Program-made: the position numbers and the translations under genes
NCBI GenBank assembly: GCA_023246005.1
Contig: JAHFJG010000009.1
Span: forward strand, 1 to 47,914
Length of the DNA stretch: 47,914 bases
Reading direction: 5' to 3'
Source: Candidatus Doudnabacteria bacterium
GTDB lineage: Bacteria; Patescibacteriota; Doudnabacteria; UBA920; O2-02-FULL-48-8
In this document: positions 37,448-46,294 of the stretch, piece after piece
Position numbering within the stretch: the first letter of the stretch is position 1
Layout: the number at the start of each line of letters is the position of its first letter
The notes under the pieces: model-generated
Told to the model about the DNA's origin: nothing
The model's database searches: none
Seen by the model: the letters and a program-made list of their open reading frames with translations, nothing else

Positions 37448-37747
37448 TTACACAAATTCAATTTTAAGATTTCGCTTATAAGCCTTGGCGAATTTTTCCA
37501 AAGTTTGAACAGTCACGTTTTCATTGCCGGCCTCAATTCGCGCGATATTGCTTTGCGAAGTGCCCAATTTTTTGGCAACTTGGGCTTGGGATAGCTTGGA
37601 CTTTTTCCTCATTTGCAAAAGCGCATAAGCAATTTCGAATTGGCGACCAAACTCGTCATAATATTTCTTAAAAGTTGGATCTTTCAGTTGCTCGTCCAGA
37701 TATGGTTGGAAGTCTACTAAATTTGGATGATTTTTATCGTCGTTCAT
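37448..37747 (-). CDS. XRE/HigA-type antitoxin 2
   Basis: 99 aa. KLSQAQVAKKLGTSQSNIARIEAGNENVTVQTLEKF is a typical HTH. It is unlike module 1 in sequence outside the HTH. The gene starts 4 bp after the upstream toxin stop. Confidence 0.85.
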   Translation of the reverse strand: MNDDKNHPNLVDFQPYLDEQLKDPTFKKYYDEFGRQFEIAYALLQMRKKSKLSQAQVAKKLGTSQSNIARIEAGNENVTVQTLEKFAKAYKRNLKIEFV

Positions 37748-37751
37748 ATGA

Positions 37752-38117
37752 TTACTTACGATTTAATATTTTGATTAGATTATTTTCGGCTTTAATAATT
37801 TCTGATTCTGGGATTGCTGGGGTATTTTTGAGAAAAGCGTGCAATAAGACAATATTTCTATTGATAAAAGTAAAATAAAAAATCCTGTGGCGATTGCGAG
37901 CAAAATCAACTCTCAGCTCCCTTAACTTTCCTCGAATATGCTTAGTATATGGTTCATCTAAAACGCCGTTATGCTGTCTTAAAACTTCAATATACTTTGC
38001 GACTTTAACTCGATCTTTCTCTGAAATCTGATCCAAATATTCCTGGACAGGAATTCGACCCGTCAAAATATCTTTATAAAATACTATCTTATACTCTTCA
38101 TTTTCATTATATATCAT
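37752..38117 (-). CDS. HigB/RelE-type toxin 2
   Basis: 121 aa: VFYKDILTGRIPVQEYLDQIS...HIRGKLRELRVDFARNRHRIFYFTFINRNIVLLHAFLKNTP, the phage-derived HigB pattern. The ATG at 38117 lies upstream of a TATAAT (38106-38111) of a good promoter; if that promoter is used, the first codons would be lost and another start must serve, so the N-terminus is uncertain. Confidence 0.8.
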   Translation of the reverse strand: MIYNENEEYKIVFYKDILTGRIPVQEYLDQISEKDRVKVAKYIEVLRQHNGVLDEPYTKHIRGKLRELRVDFARNRHRIFYFTFINRNIVLLHAFLKNTPAIPESEIIKAENNLIKILNRK

Positions 38118-38126
38118 ATATGATAT
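38111..38126. promoter_or_regulatory. Palindromic operator within the promoter of HigBA module 2
   Basis: ATATCATATATGATAT lies between TTGACA (38129-38134) and TATAAT (38106-38111) on the minus strand. This suits autorepression by the HTH protein. Confidence 0.55.
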
Positions 38127-38184
38127 GGTGTCAATCCCTCACCTTTTGTTTTGAGGATTCTTAAGGAAAAAGGTGAGGGATAAA

Positions 38185-38210
38185 TACAAAAACGGCTCTT
38201 GTGAAGCCGC
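38185..38210 (-). terminator. Terminator after the gene at 38316-38822
   Basis: CGGCT-TCACAAG-AGCCG with TTTTTGT on the minus strand; a near copy of 35085-35110 with similar flanks. Confidence 0.7.
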
Positions 38211-38315
38211 CTTCGGAATTATCCTAAACCCAAGCTATAAATTTGTCAACTTTTGTTTAGAAATTAGATCAATTAGGTAATTAGAAATTTTCTCGCTCCC
38301 GCTAAAATTATTTTG

Positions 38316-38822
38316 TCAAACTGAAATTTCTGATTCTTCTATTAATTTTATGGCAAGCTCGGCTGATTCTATAGTTTTTGGAATAGTATTTCTTGGATGC
38401 ATCATTTGATAATGTTCTCCGCTCCCGTCCCAAGCTCCACCAAGATCAATTTGATCAATGGCACCTTGCAGATAATCTCTTGCTTGAATTAAGGCTTTAT
38501 GAAAAGATCCGATACCGCGGAGATTCTCGATGCCGCTCAGATCATGAGTAGACAAAAAATCTTCAATTCTTTTTATTGCCACTTCAGCATTTTGGCGGAG
38601 CTGACTCAACTCACCTTCTGCTTTAGGATTATAAGGTTCAACTCTATCCTCGCCAGCCTTTCTCGCCAAAGCATTCCAAGTAGCTTCGTCACCAGTATTA
38701 CCTGTTCTTTCATTTAAACTTCGTTTGGCATCGGGAATTATCTTTGATCTCATAGCTTGCTCTGCTCTGGCGGCAGTCCAAGCTTTATCAACATCTGGAA
38801 TTCGTGTTTCTTCTTCGTTCAT
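38316..38822 (-). CDS. Hypothetical helical protein
   Basis: 168 aa, polar, probably mostly helical: AWTAARAEQAMRSKIIPDAK, LSQLRQNAEVAIKRIEDFLS, ALIQARDYLQGAIDQIDLGG. No membrane segment, cysteine or known motif. It lies between the toxin-antitoxin cluster and a kinase gene, with its own terminator. Function unknown. Confidence 0.6.
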   Translation of the reverse strand: MNEEETRIPDVDKAWTAARAEQAMRSKIIPDAKRSLNERTGNTGDEATWNALARKAGEDRVEPYNPKAEGELSQLRQNAEVAIKRIEDFLSTHDLSGIENLRGIGSFHKALIQARDYLQGAIDQIDLGGAWDGSGEHYQMMHPRNTIPKTIESAELAIKLIEESEISV

Positions 38823-38825
38823 AAA

Positions 38826-38875
38826 TTAATCATACTCTCCCTTTTGCGCTTCGTCAAAGTCCTGCGCGTCTTTAC
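38826..38875 (-). pseudogene. Remnant duplicate of the ftsK 3' end
   Basis: Minus-strand codons DFDEAQKGEYD and a stop resemble the FtsK C-terminus (EFEKAQKGEYE and stop, 39402-39436); 25 of 28 bases match from CATACTCTCCCTTTTG on. It lies right after the kinase stop. It reads as a leftover of a duplication that placed the kinase between two ftsK tails. Confidence 0.55.
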
Positions 38876-39409
38876 TCAAATCCGGATATTTTTTAATATT
38901 TGGTTGGCGATATTTTTTGCCGATTGCTCATGGGACCAAAAAGTCTTCTCTGGCTGATACTTATTTTTCTTCCACATTCTAATATTTCGTAAAAGTCGGC
39001 TGGGTGCGATCGGCGTTCGTATCAGGGCTGATGGCTTTCGATTTTTTATCCTTCCCAACAAAACTTCTTTTGGCGCATCTAACTGGTAAAAATAAAATCT
39101 GACTTTGTATTTTTTTGCCAAAGCAGCAAAGTCAGATGGCGCAACAAAAGGCGAGCCTTTCTGTTTCCAAAATCCTTGCGTGACAATCAAATCGATACCT
39201 TGTTTAAGATACTCTTCATACATCTTAAATAAGACGGCATTTGTAATTGCATTATCCTTTTTACTGCGTTTGAAATCGGAGATAAACCATTTAATTCTAT
39301 CCATACTTAACAAAGCGGTGCGCTTTAGTTTTTTATGTACCAAATCGCCCACTGTACTTTTGCCTGATCCCATCGGACCGTCAAGGATTAAAATAAAATT
39401 CTTACTCAT
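38876..39409 (-). CDS. Small P-loop kinase-like protein
   Basis: 177 aa. ILDGPMGSGKSTVGDLVHKKL is a Walker A near the N-terminus; LLSMDRIKWFISDF, FYQLDAPKEVLLGRI and a late Arg-rich lid (RTPIAPSRLLRNIR) suit an AAA_33/adenylylate-kinase-like fold that phosphorylates small molecules or RNA. No substrate can be assigned. The ATG at 39409 overlaps the ftsK stop region; a longer frame to 39511 lies inside ftsK and is rejected. Confidence 0.78.
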   Translation of the reverse strand: MSKNFILILDGPMGSGKSTVGDLVHKKLKRTALLSMDRIKWFISDFKRSKKDNAITNAVLFKMYEEYLKQGIDLIVTQGFWKQKGSPFVAPSDFAALAKKYKVRFYFYQLDAPKEVLLGRIKNRKPSALIRTPIAPSRLLRNIRMWKKNKYQPEKTFWSHEQSAKNIANQILKNIRI

Positions 39410-41594
39410 ACTCTCCCTTTTGGGCTTTTTCAAATTCTTCTTCTTCACTCGTTTCTGATTTTTCCGCAGCGCCATAAACTTCCCGCGGCTTAGCACCTTC
39501 GCCAGGACCAATTATTCCTTTGTCTTCCATAATGTCCAAAAGTCTGGCTGCGCGGGCGTATCCTACTCGCAAGCGGCGTTGCAAAAGTGAGGCTGAAGCT
39601 TTGCCTGCATTTCGCACAATCTCAATAGCTTCTTTCACTAATATATCATCTTCGTCGTCTGAATTTTCAAACCCAGGAACATTCACTCCGCGCTGCGGTT
39701 TTTCTACAATCTGTTCATCATAAATCACGGAGCCTGATTGCTGTTTAATAAAATCAACCACGCGCTTGATTTCTTTCTCTCCGACAAATGTGCCTTGAAC
39801 GCGCTTGGGCTTAGTTAGTTCAGCTGTAACATACAACATATCGCCCATGCCCAGGAGTTTTTCAGCTCCGGCTGAATCGAGAATTGTGCGCGAATCAACT
39901 TGGCTGGCTACGGCGAATGCCATTCTGGCCGTGATATTGGCTTTAATCAAACCTGTAATAACATCCACTGATGGCCGCTGGGTAGCCACAACCAAATGAA
40001 TACCTACTGCCCGGGCCATTTGCGCCAAACGGACGATTGCTGCTTCAACATCATTTTGCGCCACGCTCATTAGGTCCGCCAGCTCGTCCACGACAACGAC
40101 CAAATATGGCAACCTCATTAAAGCGGCATTATTATATTCGCCAATGTTGCGTTTGTGCACTTCAGACAAAAGTTTGTATCGCCGATCCATTTCCGCCACA
40201 GCCCATTTGAGCGCATTCACCGCTTTTTGATGATCAATAATCACACCAGTCATCAAATGCGGCAAGCCATTATACAAATTTAGTTCCACGCGTTTCGGAT
40301 CAATAATAATAAATTTTAATTCCGAAGGAGCGGCCCGATACAGAAGACTGATTAATACAGAATTAATTGCCACTGATTTGCCAGTGCCTGTAGCGCCTGC
40401 GATCAGCAAATGCGGCATGCGGGATAAATCCGCAATCATGGGATGTCCGGCTACATCACGGCCCAAGGCAAACGCCAATTTTGATGGCTGCTCCATAAAA
40501 TTGTTGTGTCCTAGAATTTCTTTAATCCGCACGATCGCAGTTGACTTGTTCGGAATTTCAATCCCGACCAAAGCCTTGCCCGGGATTGGCAGTTCCATAC
40601 GCAAGGAGCTGGCAGCTAAGCTTAGGGCCAAATCGTTTTGCAATGATGCAATTTGAGAAAGCTTAACCCCAACCGCAGGCCGGAAAGTATATTGCGTAAC
40701 AGTCGGCCCGACATTGACTTCACCCATCTCAACTTCTATGCCAAAGTCATTCAATGTTTTTTGAATAATTGCAACGTTAGCCTCGATGTTGCCTGAATCA
40801 ACTTTGGTTTTAGAATCATCCAACAGATCCAATGGCGGGAACTTCCAGTTTTTTTCAGCCGGAGAAACCATTTTGGTTTTTTTGGCCGGAGTCAAATCGT
40901 CCATATCATTGATGAAAACTTCTGGCTTGTCTTTGGCCACAACTTTGTTTGGTTCTCCCACTGTTTCTTTCGTAAAGCCAGCATTAGCTGCGTTATTGAT
41001 CTTGAGCTTGCCAGGCCTGTTTACTGTTTCCTGATTACTGTTTACTGATCTTCTGAACAAATCAGAAAAAGAAATATTGAATGTGACTAAAAATGAAATA
41101 ATAATGCCTGCCAATAGCACCACTAAACTTGCGACAAAGCCCATCAAATGCATTAAAGGATAAGAAGCCAAAACTCCCAAATATCCCCCACCTCGCCCAT
41201 CTTTGACTAATTGAAATGCTTGGTTAACATCGCTTCGTAAAACCCACAGATGCAGAAGGCCTGTCAAAGTTAAGATCAAAAGTACGGCGCCAACATAAGC
41301 ATGGGTTGAAACCGTGGACGCTTCTTCTTCGGGTTTTTGGCGAAACAAAGCAATGGCCACAAATAAAAAAATCAAGGGCACTAAATAAACGACCCAGCCA
41401 AACGCTAATTTTAAGACTTCATTGGCCACTGCGCCAAATGGCCCGGCTAATCCAATGAGGCTTAAGGTAAATAAAATTGCTAAAACAACAAAAAACACCA
41501 TAGCCACGGTTTTTCTGGTGTCGCGTTTAAGATTCAACTGCGGGCGCTTGAATTGTGGGTAATCGTATTCGTCTTGATTTTTCTTTCGAGCCAT
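39402..41594 (-). CDS. ftsK: DNA translocase FtsK/SpoIIIE
   Basis: Pumps DNA at division septa; 730 aa. Four membrane helices (about 30-165), a linker, then the motor with GATGTGKSVAIN (Walker A), LVVVVDELADLM (Walker B) and ATQRPSVDVITG. The C-terminal gamma winged helix (SLLQRRLRVGYARAARLLDIME) recognises orienting DNA motifs. In the linker, NSNQETVNRPGKL is encoded by an R5 heptamer repeat. The tail EEEFEKAQKGEYE is partly duplicated after the kinase gene. Confidence 0.95.
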   Translation of the reverse strand: MARKKNQDEYDYPQFKRPQLNLKRDTRKTVAMVFFVVLAILFTLSLIGLAGPFGAVANEVLKLAFGWVVYLVPLIFLFVAIALFRQKPEEEASTVSTHAYVGAVLLILTLTGLLHLWVLRSDVNQAFQLVKDGRGGGYLGVLASYPLMHLMGFVASLVVLLAGIIISFLVTFNISFSDLFRRSVNSNQETVNRPGKLKINNAANAGFTKETVGEPNKVVAKDKPEVFINDMDDLTPAKKTKMVSPAEKNWKFPPLDLLDDSKTKVDSGNIEANVAIIQKTLNDFGIEVEMGEVNVGPTVTQYTFRPAVGVKLSQIASLQNDLALSLAASSLRMELPIPGKALVGIEIPNKSTAIVRIKEILGHNNFMEQPSKLAFALGRDVAGHPMIADLSRMPHLLIAGATGTGKSVAINSVLISLLYRAAPSELKFIIIDPKRVELNLYNGLPHLMTGVIIDHQKAVNALKWAVAEMDRRYKLLSEVHKRNIGEYNNAALMRLPYLVVVVDELADLMSVAQNDVEAAIVRLAQMARAVGIHLVVATQRPSVDVITGLIKANITARMAFAVASQVDSRTILDSAGAEKLLGMGDMLYVTAELTKPKRVQGTFVGEKEIKRVVDFIKQQSGSVIYDEQIVEKPQRGVNVPGFENSDDEDDILVKEAIEIVRNAGKASASLLQRRLRVGYARAARLLDIMEDKGIIGPGEGAKPREVYGAAEKSETSEEEEFEKAQKGEYE
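41017..41049. repeat. R5 heptamer repeat inside ftsK
   Basis: Units TACTGTT/TCCTGAT/TACTGTT/TACTGAT, coding for VNSNQETVN in the linker between membrane and motor parts. Confidence 0.65.
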
Positions 41595-41662
41595 GTTATC
41601 AGTGATCAGTTAACAGATATCAGATAACAAGCCTGTTAACTGTTCGCTGTTATCTATTTTAT
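41595..41662. repeat. R5 heptamer repeats, inverted, upstream of ftsK
   Basis: ATCAGTG/ATCAGTT/AACAGAT/ATCAGAT units followed by the inverse, forming a potential long hairpin. Confidence 0.6.
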
Positions 41663-41717
41663 GACTTTTGCTTGTTTATTTTAGCACAAAAACGCTCAAA
41701 ACCAAAAGGCAAAAATA

Positions 41718-41743
41718 TGATATAATTTATGCAATTAAGGAGG
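41718..41743 (+). promoter_or_regulatory. Extended -10 promoter and strong ribosome site
   Basis: TGATATAAT (41718-41726) and AAGGAGG (41737-41743). The ribosome site decides the start at 41750 and rules out the ATG at 41729. Confidence 0.7.
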
Positions 41744-41749
41744 ATCCCT

Positions 41750-41983
41750 ATGACTCGCAGACGAATCATGGTTCTCGTCGTACTTCTGGTCGTGTTGGTT
41801 CTGCTTGCCATCCCTACCGTCAATAGCTACCCTGCGGCCAGAAGCGGCCTGCTCGTAGCACTAGCTCTCTTCTTCGTCGACGCGATCGGCGACTGGATGG
41901 AATATCAGGACCTGACTGATCATCAGATCCCGTTCTGGTTTTTCCTGATCCACAAGTACTGGCAATACCAACCAGTCGGTTGA
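41750..41983 (+). CDS. Small two-segment membrane protein (GC-rich)
   Basis: 77 aa: MTRRRIMVLVVLLVVLVLLA is a first membrane or signal segment, SGLLVALALFFVDAIGDWM a second. The C-terminal end is aromatic (FWFFLIHKYWQYQP). Base use matches the GC-rich genes at 13.9-19.6 kb and prs, unlike flanking ftsK and nrnA. It is a plus-strand single gene with its own promoter, ribosome site and terminator. Function unknown. Confidence 0.7.
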   Translation: MTRRRIMVLVVLLVVLVLLAIPTVNSYPAARSGLLVALALFFVDAIGDWMEYQDLTDHQIPFWFFLIHKYWQYQPVG

Positions 41984-41993
41984 CGGCGGCAAT

Positions 41994-42031
41994 CCGCGAC
42001 TTCTGCCTCAACCAGACCTCGCGGCTTTTTT
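41994..42031 (+). terminator. Terminator of the small membrane gene
   Basis: CCGCGA...TCGCGG stem with a 19-nt loop and TTTTTTT. Confidence 0.75.
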
Positions 42032-42333
42032 TATTTCAACGAAGTTGAAATAACTCCGACCGCAGCGTCGGAGTATCTTTGTCATCCCGAGCGAGCTTAT
42101 AAGGTTAAGCCAAAGCCGCGAGTCGAGGGATCCCTCTTCCAAGCTTTAGGAGGGATTCCTCCACTCCCACTCTCGAAAACCAATGAGGTCGGTCGGAATG
42201 ACAAGAGGTTAGACCTTCTAGCGATGCAATGATGATATTATACATTTTCCGCGCGGCCGCGTGGTTTTGAATACTATCTTATTTTGGGATTTGTACTTGA
42301 TATTTATTTAGAAATTAGAGCAACTAGAAATTT
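42032..42333. other. Intergenic region with repeats
   Basis: No gene. It holds ACTCCGA...TCGGAGT (about 42052-42074), a 126-bp inverted-repeat element (42079-42204), and heptamer units near 42300-42330. Confidence 0.5.
42079..42204. repeat. Inverted-repeat element with TGTCATCCCGA ends
   Basis: TTGTCATCCCGAGCGAGC (42079-42096) and GGTCGGTCGGAATGACAA (42187-42204) are imperfect inverted ends. The interior has GAGGGATCCCTC. No ORF; single copy in this window. Confidence 0.55.
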
Positions 42334-43332
42334 TTACTTGATCCGCCACGCCTCTCCATCCTTCACTAGTTTACCTTTGATTTTAAACCCCGAGGCCAGT
42401 TTGTGTCCGCCACCGCCGAATGATTTGGCGATTTTCGACACATCAACTTTTTTTTGCGGCTCGCTGCGCAAACTGCCTTTCACCACTTCCCCGTCCTGGC
42501 GCAGAAGCAGAGCAAATTTGGCTTGCGGCATATTGTTAAGCAACTCGACAAATCCGTCAAGATCAGCGTCAGTGGCACCAATTTCTTTTAAATCTTCTTC
42601 AGTTAGAATCGAGAACACCATTTTCTTATCAGGATCAAACCGGGCGTTTTCCAAACCCTTGGCCCAAGCTTTAATAGCCTGGGGTCGTTTCTTGCCCATG
42701 GTCTGAAGCGCGATCTTGTCAATCCTGGCGCCTTTTTTTAAAAGTTCGGACGCGACCTTAAATGCGGCGGCTGAAGTATTGGCATGCTTGAATCCACCGG
42801 TGTCAGTAAAGATTCCGGTTAGCAGACAAGTGGCGATATCCTTAGTGATCTCGGCATCAGCAAAAGTTAAAAAATAATAAACCAATTCAGCCACAGCAGA
42901 GGTCTCGGCGTCCACGATATTGACTGTGCCAAAATTCGTGTTGTCCGGATGATGGTCAAAATTAATTATTGGCACTTTCAAGTTTTGCAGCCGTCCGCCA
43001 AAGTCGCCCGCCTGCCCGGCCGGCAGGGATCCGCCTCCGGCGGAAAATCCTGTTCGCTCGAGTTTGTTGCAACCAAAAAAAATCGCCAAATCAAAATCAA
43101 GTTCTGGAATTGTTTGCAGAACGCTTTCTGAACCAGGCAAAAAGCTTAGATTATCCGGAACAACGCCTTTAATTACCGATGTTGGATCTTTTTTTAATTG
43201 CTTCAAAAAGGACTGCATGGCTAAAACCGAACCCAAATCATCACCGTCCGGTCCTTCGTGCATGGTTAAAAATATTTTTCGGGAAGAATTGATGAGCTCT
43301 AATGTTTTTTTGAATTGTAATCTATTCTTCAT
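42334..43332 (-). CDS. nrnA: DHH/DHHA1 phosphoesterase (NrnA-like), motif II degenerate
   Basis: 332 aa. Motif I is HEGPDGDDLGS, motif III is NFDHHPDNTNFG, and the DHHA1 domain has KSFGGGGHKLASGF; LLTGIFTDTGGF is also present. At motif II, where relatives read about VLDCGDLERTG, this one reads FFGCNKLERTG: the metal-binding Asp is Gly. A 20-odd residue loop with [15 protein letters not shown] comes from an R4 insertion (42991-43044). It may act as a nanoRNase/pAp phosphatase or have lost catalysis. The start at 43332 overlaps the rbfA stop. Confidence 0.88.
   Translation of the reverse strand: MKNRLQFKKTLELINSSRKIFLTMHEGPDGDDLGSVLAMQSFLKQLKKDPTSVIKGVVPDNLSFLPGSESVLQTIPELDFDLAIFFGCNKLERTGFSAGGGSLPAGQAGDFGGRLQNLKVPIINFDHHPDNTNFGTVNIVDAETSAVAELVYYFLTFADAEITKDIATCLLTGIFTDTGGFKHANTSAAAFKVASELLKKGARIDKIALQTMGKKRPQAIKAWAKGLENARFDPDKKMVFSILTEEDLKEIGATDADLDGFVELLNNMPQAKFALLLRQDGEVVKGSLRSEPQKKVDVSKIAKSFGGGGHKLASGFKIKGKLVKDGEAWRIK
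42991..43044. repeat. R4 palindromic repeat inserted in nrnA
   Basis: 29 bp (43005-43033) identical to rluD 3678-3706 and 18 bp (43027-43044) identical to lexA 26709-26726. Encodes SLPAGQAG in frame. Confidence 0.85.
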
Positions 43333-43654
43333 AAGTCTTACGAAGCAGTTCACTAATATGCGAGGCGTATTCTTCACCGTGGTCAATCATAAATTTGACT
43401 CTTGGCACAAACTTCATAACCAACTTGCGGTTAAGCGAGCCTTGTAAATCAAAGAGGGTTTTTTGTAATTCAGCCAAAACCTCTTTCTGTCTGTCATCTT
43501 CGCCCATAACCGTGATCCAGACTTTGCACCATTTTAAATCCGGCGTGACTTCGACTTTGCTAATCGTGGTCAAGCTCGGCAGTTCCATTTGATTTATATA
43601 GTCTCCAACTTCCTCATGCAACAAAGCGGCAACTTTTTCTGTCCTACGACTCAT
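43322..43654 (-). CDS. rbfA: Ribosome-binding factor A
   Basis: 110 aa KH-like protein for 16S rRNA maturation. EKVAALLHEEVGDYINQMELPSLTTISKVEVTPDLKWCKVWIT and LNRKLVMKFVPRVKFMIDHGEE are family features, with the kinked-helix KH fold. It starts 3 bp after the infB stop and overlaps nrnA by 11 bp, so infB-rbfA-nrnA is one operon, the standard order. Confidence 0.94.
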   Translation of the reverse strand: MSRRTEKVAALLHEEVGDYINQMELPSLTTISKVEVTPDLKWCKVWITVMGEDDRQKEVLAELQKTLFDLQGSLNRKLVMKFVPRVKFMIDHGEEYASHISELLRKTYEE

Positions 43655-43657
43655 AAA

Positions 43658-45580
43658 CTATAAACTTCTGTTCCTAACCGTTTCTTCAAACACGACCAGC
43701 ACATCTCCTTCCTCAACCTTATTTGAAACCTTGACGCTTGATCCAAATTCAGTCCCGCGCAAAACTTCCTTGGCTTTGACTTTGTTCTGTTGTAATTCCA
43801 AAACTTGTCCTTTCCCCACTATTTCTTCCCCGCGTTTAATTTCAAACTGGGCATTATCCTTAATCTTTCCTTCAGCCACAATGCCGCCAATAATCATCCG
43901 GTCTTTTTCTGTGCGGAACACTCCTAAAATTTTTACTCGTCCCAAATCCGTCCTAAGAACTTCTGGCGTCAGCATCTCCACCACTTGGCGGGTTAGATCT
44001 TCAATTAACTCATAAATAATGTCATACATTTGAACTGTGACATTCTTGGCTTGGGCCAGTTTAGTCGCTTGAACGCTCATGCGCGTATGAAATCCGACAA
44101 TGACAGCATTCGCACCTGCAGCACGCAAGACATCATTCTCATTAATCTCACCCGCTTCTTCTGTTAAAATATTTAATTTCACCTCGGTATTCTTAAGCTT
44201 GGCCAAAGCTTCATTGATAGCCTCAAGGCTTCCGAGCACGTCAACTTTGATAATCAAATTTAAATCTTTACCATACAAATTCAAAGATTTTTTCACTGCC
44301 ATTTTCTTAGCTCGCTCAGACTTGACTATGGCTGAAGCATAAGCCTTGGCCTCATCCAAAGTCACATAAGTTTTCAGCACATCGCCAGCGCTAGGCACAT
44401 CAGATAAACCTGTGATCTGAACCGCCATAGACGGCTCAGCAGATTTAACTTTGGCTCCCCTGGCATCAGTCATGGATCGGACTTTGCCAAATGCTCTGCC
44501 AACTGCGACAAAGTCTGACAAATTTAATGTTCCATTTTGAACTAAAATAGTGGCCACAAAACCCAAGGTTCTTGAGACATGCGATTCAATTACAGTCCCT
44601 AAAGTTGTTCCATTAGCATTAGCTTTTAAATCCAAGACTTCTGACTGAAGCAAAATCAAATCTAACAGCTCATCCACCCCCTGGCCTGAAAGTCCGGAAA
44701 TTTTCGCCACAGGCACAGTTCCGCCCCACTCTTCTACTGTCACACCATAGTCGGCTAATTCTTTTTTTACCCGCTCAATGTTGGCGTCTGGCTTATCAAC
44801 TTTGTTTATGGCCACAATCAGTGGCGTGCCAGTCAACTTTGCCCGATTAATTACTTCAATTGTTTGTGGCTTGACCCCATCATCAGCCGCGACCACCAAA
44901 ACAATAATATCAGTGATATTCGCCCCCCGAGCCCGCATAGCAGCAAACGCTTCGTGGCCAGGAGTGTCCAAGAAAGTAATCAACTTGCCATTACGGCTGA
45001 CTTGATACGCGCCGATATGCTGGGTAATCCGGCCGGCTTCCGTGTCCACGATTTTAGTCGAGCGGATAGTATCAAGGAGTGTGGTTTTGCCGTGGTCCAC
45101 ATGTCCCATAATCGCCACAATTGGCGGCCGGATCAGATGTTCATCTGGTTTGGCTGTTTGTTCTTTCTTAACTTCATCCGCTACATAACCCAAACCTAGT
45201 CTGGTGGTAGATTCTTGAGTTTCTGAAACATTAAATCCTAAGTCAGCTGCGACAATTGCGGCGGTATCATAATCAATTTCTTCATTGATCGTGGCCATGA
45301 CCCCGTTTTGGATAAGCTTCTTAATCACAGTAGTCACATCCAAACCAAGTTTGACAGCTAATTCTTTCACGCTTAAAACTTTAGGCAAAATGACTTCTTT
45401 TGGCTGATCAGTCTTAACAGCAGTTTGGACTTTTTGACTTAAGGAATTTAAAATCTGTTTGGCTAATTGATTGTCAATCTTATTGGCGCGCGGCGAGACA
45501 TGAAAACCCACGGCCGCAATCTTTGCCCGCAGTTGAGTAGTTGGAATATTTAATTGCTTGCTGAGTGTTGAAATATCCAT
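43658..45580 (-). CDS. infB: Translation initiation factor IF-2
   Basis: 640 aa, short form with a reduced N-terminus. An IF2_N domain (about 1-50 and 70-110) precedes the GTPase: [15 protein letters not shown] (G1), [11 protein letters not shown] (switch I), [12 protein letters not shown] (G3), [13 protein letters not shown] (G4). Domains II-IV end in the initiator-tRNA binding domain. Delivers fMet-tRNA and joins subunits. First gene of infB-rbfA-nrnA. Confidence 0.97.
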   Translation of the reverse strand: MDISTLSKQLNIPTTQLRAKIAAVGFHVSPRANKIDNQLAKQILNSLSQKVQTAVKTDQPKEVILPKVLSVKELAVKLGLDVTTVIKKLIQNGVMATINEEIDYDTAAIVAADLGFNVSETQESTTRLGLGYVADEVKKEQTAKPDEHLIRPPIVAIMGHVDHGKTTLLDTIRSTKIVDTEAGRITQHIGAYQVSRNGKLITFLDTPGHEAFAAMRARGANITDIIVLVVAADDGVKPQTIEVINRAKLTGTPLIVAINKVDKPDANIERVKKELADYGVTVEEWGGTVPVAKISGLSGQGVDELLDLILLQSEVLDLKANANGTTLGTVIESHVSRTLGFVATILVQNGTLNLSDFVAVGRAFGKVRSMTDARGAKVKSAEPSMAVQITGLSDVPSAGDVLKTYVTLDEAKAYASAIVKSERAKKMAVKKSLNLYGKDLNLIIKVDVLGSLEAINEALAKLKNTEVKLNILTEEAGEINENDVLRAAGANAVIVGFHTRMSVQATKLAQAKNVTVQMYDIIYELIEDLTRQVVEMLTPEVLRTDLGRVKILGVFRTEKDRMIIGGIVAEGKIKDNAQFEIKRGEEIVGKGQVLELQQNKVKAKEVLRGTEFGSSVKVSNKVEEGDVLVVFEETVRNRSL

Positions 45581-45718
45581 GGATTACAAATTATTATGCG
45601 GTAATTTGCCAAAAAAATCAAGTGCTCATAATTCCTCGCAGCTCACCAAGAAATATTTTATGCTTGATTATTAGCTTGTACTTTCTATTAAGTCCAGGAG
45701 ACTTACTTTTTTGTTAAC

Positions 45719-45746
45719 AAAAATCCCGCAACTTTGCGGGATTTTT
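45719..45746 (-). terminator. Terminator after hsp20
   Basis: AAAATCCCGCA-ACT-TTGCGGGATTTT with T-tracts on both sides. Confidence 0.85.
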
Positions 45747-45766
45747 GCTTCTTAGATAAATTGTTA

Positions 45767-46240
45767 TTAAACTCTCGCGCCGACTCTGATTTTCTTGGCT
45801 TTGGCTTTCGCAGCCTTAGGCAAAATCACGGTTAGTATGCCGTCTTTCAAATCAGCGCCCACGTTATCGATATCAACATCAACTGGCAAAACTACTGAAC
45901 GGGAGAAACTGCCCCAATAACATTCCTGATAAAAATAATCTTCACTCGAAGCGTCGAAATCTCGCTTGCGCTCACCGCGGATGGTGACCATGTCATTAGC
46001 AATCGTGACATCGATATCTTCCGGCTTAACCCCGGCAATTGTCGATTTAATGATGACATTATCCTTGGTCTGAAACATATCAATCGTTAACTGGCCTTCG
46101 TATTCTGACAGCCAATCTTCCTGTGAACTAGCCGGAGCAGTTGATGTGCCTTCTAATTCATTTGTTTCTTCCGTATCTTGGTCCTCCGTCATGGTTTGTG
46201 TTCCCATAAGTTTGTTGATCAAATTCTTATCTTTTGGCAT
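45767..46240 (-). CDS. Hsp20 / alpha-crystallin small heat-shock protein
   Basis: 157 aa ATP-independent chaperone. A flexible acidic N-terminus (about 1-50) is followed by an alpha-crystallin domain: LTIDMFQTKDNVIIKSTIAGVKPEDIDVTI, IRGERKRDF, WGSFSRSVVLPVDVD, ADLKDGILTVILPKA (conserved GILTV end motif). A C-terminal IxV-type tail is KIRVGARV. Single-gene unit with its own terminator; an R1 element lies upstream (46295-46434). Confidence 0.95.
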   Translation of the reverse strand: MPKDKNLINKLMGTQTMTEDQDTEETNELEGTSTAPASSQEDWLSEYEGQLTIDMFQTKDNVIIKSTIAGVKPEDIDVTIANDMVTIRGERKRDFDASSEDYFYQECYWGSFSRSVVLPVDVDIDNVGADLKDGILTVILPKAAKAKAKKIRVGARV

Positions 46241-46294
46241 AAATTCTATTTAATCGTGTAGTTAGATATTAGTTTATCAGGTTTATGTTGTCAA

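Noticed and set aside
39410-39511. Extended N-terminus of the P-loop kinase
   Set aside because: Lies inside the ftsK coding sequence in another frame; the P-loop follows directly on the ATG at 39409.
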